A stretch of DNA of 10,787 bases from Opitutia bacterium. GTDB lineage: Bacteria > Verrucomicrobiota > Verrucomicrobiia > Opitutales > Seribacteraceae. Both the position numbers and the translations under genes were made by a program. The stretch's first letter is position 1. Each line of letters starts with the position of its first letter. The notes below the pieces were generated by a model. The model was given only the letters and a program-made list of their open reading frames with translations, did not search any database and was not told where the DNA came from. Positions 1-6,300 of this stretch are shown piece by piece. The DNA is taken from the NCBI GenBank assembly GCA_018695085.1, contig JABHOU010000671.1, forward strand, positions 1 through 10,787, in the 5' to 3' direction.

Positions 1-355
1 ACTCCTTGAACTCGTGGTTGTAGGTATCGCGGTCGAGGGCATTCTTGGAAACGTCGTTGAAGAAGCTCTTCAGTTCCGCCATGCGATCCAGGATTTCTCC
101 GGAGACCTTCAATGCGCCATCCTGCATTTGCAGAAAGGACCCCCCGTTCTGAATGTTTTGCTTGGTGGCGGCAGTTCGGCGGAGTTGGCTTTGCAACTTC
201 ATTCCGACTGCTAATCCTCCTGCATCATCAGCGGGCGAAATGATTCGCTTGCCGCTGGATAAGCGCAACATGCTCTTCTTTAAAAGATCATTAGCGCGAG
301 ACATATTAAGCGCCGAATGCGACGCCGTCATATTTGAATTTATAACTATAGACAT
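1..355 (-). CDS. fliC: Flagellin, N-terminal part (runs off left edge)
   Basis: This is the filament subunit, exported by the flagellar type III system and polymerised outside the cell. The 118 complete codons begin MSIVINSNMTASHSALNMS, the classic flagellin D0 start. They continue through LRLSSGKRI (about residues 36-44), the SPADDAGGLAVG stretch, and a D1 helix ending in RMAELKSFFNDVSKNALDRD and YNHEF. The ATG at 355 is fixed by an AAGGAGG Shine-Dalgarno seven bases upstream and by the conserved N-terminus. The gene is transcribed away from the other genes and has its own sigma-28 promoter. The usual RELxVQ-like stretch of the D1 helix (part of the TLR5-recognised surface in enterobacterial flagellins) reads MAELKSFF here. 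The central and C-terminal parts lie outside the window, so glycosylation sites and total length cannot be judged. The family assignment is very secure. Confidence 0.96.
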   Translation of the reverse strand, partial: MSIVINSNMTASHSALNMSRANDLLKKSMLRLSSGKRIISPADDAGGLAVGMKLQSQLRRTAATKQNIQNGGSFLQMQDGALKVSGEILDRMAELKSFFNDVSKNALDRDTYNHEFKE

Positions 356-362
356 ATTAAGT

Positions 363-369
363 CCTCCTT
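363..369 (-). promoter_or_regulatory. Strong Shine-Dalgarno of flagellin
   Basis: On the minus strand the sequence reads AAGGAGG followed by seven bases (ACTTAAT) and the ATG at 355. It is the only textbook ribosome-binding site in the window. The other genes have a weak site or none. Confidence 0.9.
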
Positions 370-469
370 GACTTTCTCATCGGCAACATCCTTGTCGCCT
401 GTTTTTCTGAATTTTTGATAAGGGTTTCGGTTCCCTTGCCGTCGACCTCCTTGTCTTCGACGCTTAGTA

Positions 470-496
470 AAATCGGCTAGCCTCAAAAGAACTTTA
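470..496 (-). promoter_or_regulatory. Sigma-28 (FliA) promoter of flagellin
   Basis: On the minus strand, TAAA (496-493) is followed by exactly 15 bases and then GCCGATTT (477-470). The known sigma-28 consensus is TAAA-N15-GCCGATAA, so the -35 element and the spacer are perfect and the -10 element matches 6 of 8. The start point should lie near 462, giving an untranslated leader of about 105 bases. The leader contains a second AAGGAGG at about 446-452, with no convincing reading frame behind it. Confidence 0.85.
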
Positions 497-497
497 G

Positions 498-520
498 AAA
501 AAAAATGATTTTTTATTTTT
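498..520 (-). promoter_or_regulatory. AT tract upstream of the flagellin promoter (UP-like element)
   Basis: Directly upstream of the sigma-28 -35 element lie a run of eight A and runs of six and five T (plus-strand reading). Only one base in 23 is not A or T. Its position matches that of an UP element, which the RNA polymerase alpha subunit contacts to boost strong promoters. The role is inferred from position and composition only. Confidence 0.5.
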
Positions 521-613
521 CGCTTTAAATAGGATGACCACGCACGGGCTCGCTTTCTCTTCCAATTCCTTCCCATCCCAGCCAAGGCAACTCACTTATA
601 CATTGTTTTACCG

Positions 614-642
614 TTGTCATCGAGCAACGCTCCGAGTGTAAT
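614..642 (+). promoter_or_regulatory. Sigma-70-like promoter of the plus-strand genes
   Basis: TTGTCA (614-619) is followed by exactly 17 bases and TGTAAT (637-642). Each hexamer matches the consensus at 5 of 6 positions. Transcription would begin near 648-650, at or just before the start codon of the next gene (TTG 649 or ATG 652). This leaves essentially no leader, which agrees with the absence of a Shine-Dalgarno there. Inferred from sequence only. Confidence 0.55.
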
Positions 643-651
643 AGAAACTTG

Positions 652-1263
652 ATGAGCGAAGTTTACGTTGATGGTGAGAAGGTAGTGTTCGAAGGAGAGA
701 CGCCCGAAAACCCCGCCGAGATCTACGACCTGCTGATGACCGTCCTGAGCGAACAGGGCAGGGCGGTTACGGGATTTGTCTCCGACGGCGTAAACTTGCT
801 CTCAGGCGAACAACCACCCGAAAGCTTTGAGCGCATCGATGCCTCTAGTCTTTCTCACCGTGAACTCACCCTTCAGGTAATCAGGGAATTCTTGGATAAG
901 ATGGGAGCAATCGGTGACGACCTTCGTTCCTACTCTAAAAATATTCTGACTATAGGCTGGTCAGAGGTTTTTCGGCGAATGGATGAGTTCATAGCTAAAA
1001 TCAAGCCTTTTGCCGACCTCTTCGACAATATCACCCCGTATGCGAAGACTTACTCTCCCGAATGGTCGACTGGGTTGGATAAGTTTGCTGCAGAGCAGTC
1101 CGAATGCCTGAATCGAGTTCTTTCATGCTTCGAATCGGGCGATGTTTCGGGCCTGTCCAATGAAATCGCCCTAAGTTTCGTGCCTCTGTTCGAGCGCAGT
1201 ATGAAGTTTTTGACTGAAGAAGCGATAACCGAACTGGAGCAACCCGTGGAGACTGGTTTGTGA
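652..1263 (+). CDS. Unrecognised acidic helical protein, coupled to maf
   Basis: I do not recognise this family. The product is 203 residues from ATG 652; an in-frame TTG at 649 would add one residue. It has no signal peptide, no obvious membrane segment and no catalytic motif. It opens with a short strand-like part (VYVDGEKVVFEGE), followed by mostly amphipathic, helix-prone sequence rich in Glu, Asp, Leu and Phe, and ends with LEQPVETGL. The stop codon overlaps the GTG start of the glycosyltransferase by four bases (GTGA). The two proteins are therefore probably translated together and work together, for example as a partner or adaptor of Maf. No Shine-Dalgarno is visible at either start; a promoter ends about ten bases upstream. 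That it is a real gene is well supported by length, lack of a better frame and the overlap. A motility role is inferred from neighbours only. Confidence 0.8.
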   Translation: MSEVYVDGEKVVFEGETPENPAEIYDLLMTVLSEQGRAVTGFVSDGVNLLSGEQPPESFERIDASSLSHRELTLQVIREFLDKMGAIGDDLRSYSKNILTIGWSEVFRRMDEFIAKIKPFADLFDNITPYAKTYSPEWSTGLDKFAAEQSECLNRVLSCFESGDVSGLSNEIALSFVPLFERSMKFLTEEAITELEQPVETGL

Positions 1264-3116
1264 ACACAAGGCCGATTCTCCCTGCGAACGAGGCCGTGCT
1301 GCGCGGGCGGTTCCCCTTTGCGCTACATCGCCTTTCCCAAGTAGGTGATCGTTCATCGGACGACTGTTTTTACGAAAAAACAGAAAAAGACCCGATACTC
1401 TTTATTCGCAAGGGAGAGAAGCAGTTTCCCGCCTACGGCGACAAGAAACCGGGCAAACTAATTGAGAGATGGCTTTCCAGTCTCGCCCTTACCCCGGAGT
1501 CACTTTATGGAGTAAGTGGCTTCGGAGACGGTTCTCATCTTATTAAGTTCCTCGACGACACACCGGTAGGCACTAATCTTTTTGCTGCGGAAAAAGATCC
1601 TGCTCTGCTTCGAGAAACACTGAGCCTCATCGACGTTTCCTCCCTTCTTGCGAATGAACGTTTTTTTCTAGGCGTGGGAGAACCTAATGATGAATTTTTC
1701 CGCGACATAGAAACCGTTGCCCTCAATGGAGTGCGCAATGTCGATACGATCGTCTTTTCTCCACTTTATTCATTGGATGAAAGCTATTACGATCGGATGC
1801 GCAATGAAATGGTCAGGCAGTATCTTGTCATCAGACCCCTAATCGAGGTTAATGTCCGCACCGCGGTAAATATTCAGAAAAACACCCTCGAAAACCTCCC
1901 CTTGCTAGCCAATTCGCCCGACATTGGCCAACTCGCAAACCGATTTGCCGATGTTCCTTTCGTTTTAGTTGGGGCTGGTCCCTCCTTGGATGAATCAATA
2001 GACTTTCTTAGATCCGCAAGAGGAAAGGCTATAGTCGTCTGTAGCAACAGTTCGTACAGGAAGCTTGTAAATAGCGGAATTCGGCCTCATCTGGTCGTCA
2101 CCGCAGACCCAATGCCTCCCACTCTACAAGGCTTCGAGAACATTTCTCTGGATAACGTGCCTTTGGCAGCTCCATTCAGTGCATTGCCAGAAATAATAAG
2201 AAGATTTGCCGGCAGGGTGATAACTTGGAACACATTAAACCCCATAGTTGCAAACCTGAGGCAAAAAACTGGAAACAATCCAGGCACTCAGATACTAGAA
2301 AAAGGTACGGTTTCCTCATGTGTTCTAGACATTTCTCGAGTTCTCGGTTGCAGAAAAGTTCTTTTCATCGGTCAGGACATGGCCATACGCCAAGACGGCA
2401 AATACTATGTTGAGGATTCTGCATATGGCGATTCTGGCTCCCATTATACATCTATCGATCGCGTGCAAAACCTTCCCGGGAATACCAAAGAAAAAGTTCC
2501 AGTGGAGGGACGCCTCTTTGTCTACCTCAAGACATTCGAAGAATTCATTGCCCAAAACCCTCAAGTCCAATACCGCAACTTAGCAGAATTCGGGGCACTC
2601 GTAAAAGGGGCCCCCTACCAAACTTTCGATCAGGCCAGCGAATGGATATCGAACGGCGACTCCTCATCCTTTGAGAAAGCCCTGAACAAACTTTTTGCCG
2701 AACATGACAAAAAAGATGAAATTGATTTAAATGAAATCTTTTCTCCGACCCAAAAACACGTCCAATCTATCTTTGATAAATCGCTTTCCGCAGCACTGAA
2801 GATCGAAATGCTTCCGGCAAAATATGCCGAACTGAATTATTCCAATAATCCTAAATTAAAGGAAATTCTGGAATTGGCCAATGAGATGAATGCGCTAGTT
2901 GACTCAAGGAAATTGGATTGGAGTATACTTTTTGAAGGAAAGACCAAAGGTGAACTAGTCAACTACAGGAAGAACATAAGATACATTAAAAATCAAAATG
3001 AGACTTGGGCCAGTATCTGTAGAAACAAAGAATATTACTGGGCTTTAGCAGAAGGAGCCCATTGGTTTTTGGAGCTATTGGAAAAGTGTTTTCAATCTAG
3101 CCCCAAAAGACTATAG
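1260..3116 (+). CDS. maf: Maf-type flagellin glycosyltransferase (DUF115, MptE-like fold)
   Basis: Motility accessory factors are cytoplasmic enzymes thought to transfer nonulosonic acids (pseudaminic or legionaminic acid, from CMP-activated donors) to Ser/Thr of flagellin before export. The 618-residue length is typical. The core domain is recognisable by VLVGAGPSLDES (about 235-246), the glycine-rich nucleotide-binding-like loop; VVTADPMP (279-286); FIGQDMAI (369-376); and VEGRLFV (415-421). These are the hallmark motifs of the family, in the usual order. The N-terminal 230 residues and the helical C-terminal part (about 430-618) are more divergent, as is usual. The start is GTG at 1260, preceded by GGAGA (1248-1252) inside the upstream gene, whose stop it overlaps by four bases. 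Its place between flagellin and fliD supports flagellin as substrate. No sugar-synthesis genes lie in the window. The exact donor sugar is unknown. Confidence 0.88.
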   Translation: MNTRPILPANEAVLRGRFPFALHRLSQVGDRSSDDCFYEKTEKDPILFIRKGEKQFPAYGDKKPGKLIERWLSSLALTPESLYGVSGFGDGSHLIKFLDDTPVGTNLFAAEKDPALLRETLSLIDVSSLLANERFFLGVGEPNDEFFRDIETVALNGVRNVDTIVFSPLYSLDESYYDRMRNEMVRQYLVIRPLIEVNVRTAVNIQKNTLENLPLLANSPDIGQLANRFADVPFVLVGAGPSLDESIDFLRSARGKAIVVCSNSSYRKLVNSGIRPHLVVTADPMPPTLQGFENISLDNVPLAAPFSALPEIIRRFAGRVITWNTLNPIVANLRQKTGNNPGTQILEKGTVSSCVLDISRVLGCRKVLFIGQDMAIRQDGKYYVEDSAYGDSGSHYTSIDRVQNLPGNTKEKVPVEGRLFVYLKTFEEFIAQNPQVQYRNLAEFGALVKGAPYQTFDQASEWISNGDSSSFEKALNKLFAEHDKKDEIDLNEIFSPTQKHVQSIFDKSLSAALKIEMLPAKYAELNYSNNPKLKEILELANEMNALVDSRKLDWSILFEGKTKGELVNYRKNIRYIKNQNETWASICRNKEYYWALAEGAHWFLELLEKCFQSSPKRL

Positions 3117-3121
3117 TTGCA

Positions 3122-3160
3122 CTATCCCTCCGCCTCGTGCCATCATACTGTCGGGGATAG
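3122..3160. repeat. Inverted repeat after maf
   Basis: CTATCCC (3122-3128) and GGGATAG (3154-3160) form a perfect seven-base stem around a 25-base loop, starting five bases after the maf stop. There is no T-run behind it, so it is not a standard intrinsic terminator. It could mark an RNA end, protect the upstream mRNA or be chance. Confidence 0.35.
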
Positions 3161-3173
3161 GTTGGTAAATAGG

Positions 3174-3210
3174 CTAAATTGTGAAGTTTATTGAATCTCC
3201 TGCAATTTAG
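3174..3210. repeat. Inverted repeat upstream of fliD (possible operator)
   Basis: CTAAATTG (3174-3181) and its exact reverse complement CAATTTAG (3203-3210) flank 21 bases. The repeat lies 20 bases upstream of the sigma-54-like site, where a regulator could bind. The function is not known. Confidence 0.35.
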
Positions 3211-3229
3211 GTAAGCTAATTTCATCCTG

Positions 3230-3245
3230 TGGCATAAACAATGCT
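3230..3245 (+). promoter_or_regulatory. Sigma-54-like promoter of fliD
   Basis: TGGCAT, five bases, then ATGCT: the GG (3231-3232) and GC (3243-3244) that are almost invariant in sigma-54 promoters are separated by exactly ten bases. The consensus is TGGCAC-N5-TTGC, so 8 of 10 defined bases match. The start point would lie near 3256, about 87 bases before the fliD ATG. Sigma-54 use in flagellar genes is well known in other phyla; here it is an inference. A dinucleotide match of this kind can also occur by chance. Confidence 0.45.
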
Positions 3246-3342
3246 ACACGTGATGACGTACACAAGATGAGTTCTAAAAAGTTCATTCAATTCACTTCCC
3301 AAGCATTTTCTCGAACAGCCCCTCGTTCCTGATTATTTTCCC

Positions 3343-6300
3343 ATGGGTTCAGAGTTAGCACTTTCAGGTTTGGCTTCCGGCTTTGACTGGCAACCAGTTG
3401 TCGATCAACTTATTGAGCTTGAGGCTATTCCGAAAAAACGCCTACAGCTCGAGAAGCAGCAGAATGATGAGAAAATGTCTGAGCTCGGTCTCCTAAAAGG
3501 CCAATTGGACACACTCAAGGGAGCTGCCACCGCCTTGCAGAATGACGACCTCTTCGAGGCACGAAAAGGAAACCTTGACGAGGATGCGGCTAAATTCATG
3601 TCCGCCAACATCAAGGCCGGTGCCATGACAGGTTCCTATAAGATTGAAGTTTCCTTGCTTGGCTCTTCCACCTCAATGTCTTCTATTCGTCGCAAACCTC
3701 AGGGGCTTGGCAAAGGGCTTCACTTGAGCGCTACAAACTTTGCCGTTACAGGCTTGGACATAAAACTCAGTGATCTCCCCCTTCAAACTGCCATAACGAA
3801 GGGTACCTTCACTGTTGCCAGCAGAACTTACGAAATTACCAGCCTCGACGAAACCCTACAGCAACTGATAGATAGAATTGCATCTGATCCTGAAGATGAT
3901 CAAACAGCCGTTTCCTTAGAATACGACTCGGTCAACGATAAAATGGTTGTCGACGGAAACGAGTTGATAAACGATCCAAGTTTCACCGATACACCGATTC
4001 TTGGATCGCCCACCGACACCAGCAATTTCCTAAAGGTTCTACGCTTGCTTGATCAAGTTTCCTTGAATCGTGACGCCGACTATGAAGGCAGTTCCGGCAT
4101 CTCGATCTGGAGCGGTTCAGCATCAAGCCTCACTAACCCGGAAAAGGCATCTTGGTTGCGCCAAGATGATATAGATGAAAACGGCGGAGCCGGTTTGGCT
4201 GCAAACGACGATAGAATTTATACTGCAAATGGCATTCCTTCGGGAAAAGAAGTTTTGTATCGCCGTAAAGCAGTGCACGACCAGTACGACCCAGCCAAGG
4301 GGTATTCCGCCACAGATGTCGTATACCGCCACGGCTACCTTTATGAAGCACAACAGAATTTCCCGACTACCGCTTGGACTAAAACCGTCGACACTCTAAA
4401 TGCAAAAGTCTCTCTATCGAGTTTATCGCACGACTTTTGGGAGTTGAAGAAGGATTTGGCAGCTGATCGAGTAGGGGCATCGACAGGACAGGCAACTTTC
4501 TCCAGCTCGGTGGACACCGGGGCTGGAGGTGACTACCATCAACCGACCGCAAGCACTGCGGGCACAACGGCAATTGGCAACGCCTACAAGGCCGGAGATA
4601 TTGTCAAAGCAGCCGATGGCTCTTATTTTCGGGCAGTTAAAGACAGGACTCTTCCCAACCTTACCGCAAACGAAAATTTCGGAAGTATCGGACAGGCAAT
4701 CGCCACCAGTAAGAACGCAAATCCGCCAGGATGGTTTGTGGCAGGAGGAACGGGTGAATTTCGACCGAATCATATATTCATTAAAGGTCGAATATATGAG
4801 GCGAATACTGCGGGCGGAGCACCAGCCACTCACTTCGGCTTCAACAACGGCTTTGTCGAGCATGCTGGACTCGCAGGGCAAGTTAATTACTCAGGGAACG
4901 ACCTGGTTGTCGGAAATACGGCTGACAATGCCGTAAATGAGAAATTTTTCCGAGCGAATGCAGCCTGGAACAGCGTGAGTGCTTTGCCCGATACGGCAAC
5001 CGCTCATCCCACACTTTGGACTGCAGGCGAATTCGTACAAGCTGACGACAACAACTTCTACGAGGCTCACGCCGACTGGGCGAACGTCACGACACACTCA
5101 ACAACAAAGAATTACGACCCCGCGGTAGCTAGTTTAAAGTATGTCCACACGACCGGGGGCGCGACCAACTTCTACGAGGCTCACGCCGACTGGACGAATG
5201 TGACTGATTTTGCGAATGGGGGCAACGTGGACAACACCTACGCAACTGGCAAATACGTGTTTCACACTGGGCAAAACAAATTCTATCAAGCACAACAAGA
5301 CTTCAAAGATATTGCCGCAAAAGCAGAAAGGACCATCTATAATGCTGCTGGCACGATGGCGCAAAAATTCGTCAAGGACGGTTCCGGGGCATCCACAAAC
5401 TTCTACAAGGCGAAAGCCGCTTGGGCTAATGTTTCCGCTTATACCGAAAATACTGCCGTTACCGGCATAAGTGCGAACGACTACAGGCAGCTATCTACCA
5501 ATGTCGCCGCTGGGGCTGGCGGTGCCGATGGTCGAATTTACAAGGCTCTCGCCGATTTAAACTTGATTGCAGCTCATGACGCTAAAGTTAACTACAAGCC
5601 TAGTGAATCCCTGGACAAACAAATAGTAGTTAACGGCGGCAATTATTTTAAAGCTGCCGCGGATCGCGCCAAGGAAGAATTCAATGCCGCGGGTGCGGGC
5701 CTCACATCTGGCCAAATCGGCGGAATGGGACTTAATCAACGCGCACTGGATACGGTTGCGGGCAAAACTTTTGCGGCAAAAGACAATTTGGCTTTGATTC
5801 AAGCCCATGACGCAACGGTCAACTACGAACCGGCACTGGGACTCGGAAGCGAGGTGGTTAAAAACGGTGGTCAGTTCTACAAGTTCACCCATGGGGATGG
5901 GAAATTGGCAAAACATGCATTCGGAGCAGGCGGACTAAACGCAGCCAATGCAATGGCAATGGCTGTGGGCGAACGAGCCTTGGACAATGTCGCCGGCAAA
6001 GCTTTTTCCGCAAAAGCTCTCCTCGGTACGATTACCAACCACACAGCTGCAACAAACTACGCTCAAAACGCCTTAATCGAAAGTGGCGGAGATTTCTTCA
6101 AGGCTAAATTGACGAATCTGGCAGAAGCAACCTTCACCCTCCCTGGCGGAATAGCAGCAGCAGACATGGGCAACGTCGCCAATACCGATCGCCTAATCGA
6201 TACTGGAAACGGCAGGGTTTTCTCAGCCCAAATGGCCTTGAAGGACACTGTCAATCATCAAGCGGACGCTTCCTACGACCCTTCTTCCGGAACCCTCAAC

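Larger units (their letters stand above)
4939..5529 (+). repeat. Repeat family A in FliD: about five units of 37-44 residues
   Basis: Units start at residues 533, 571, 609, 646 and 686. Each opens with an aromatic pair and an A-x-A-x-W block: KFFRANAAWNSV, NFYEAHADWANV, NFYEAHADWTNV, KFYQAQQDFKDI, NFYKAKAAWANV. Most then continue to a G-x-Y/F-V stretch before the next unit (for example ATGKYVFHTGQN). In register this is the same aromatic-G-V-G-FYxA plan as the CBM5/12-like modules, arranged head to tail. Units 2 and 3 are nearly identical also at DNA level. Confidence 0.8.

Noticed and set aside
346..585. Minus-strand open frame of 79 codons in the flagellin leader
   Set aside because: It covers the sigma-28 promoter and the flagellin Shine-Dalgarno, is extremely Lys/Arg-rich as expected from an AT-rich control region, and overlaps the flagellin start out of frame.
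3117..3342. A small gene between maf and fliD
   Set aside because: No frame of useful length with a plausible start is seen; the gap is explained better by the inverted repeats and the promoter-like site.
4423..4881. Minus-strand open frame of 152 codons inside fliD
   Set aside because: It is antisense to the repeat region, has no recognisable product and no start signals; a shadow of the strong codon pattern of fliD.
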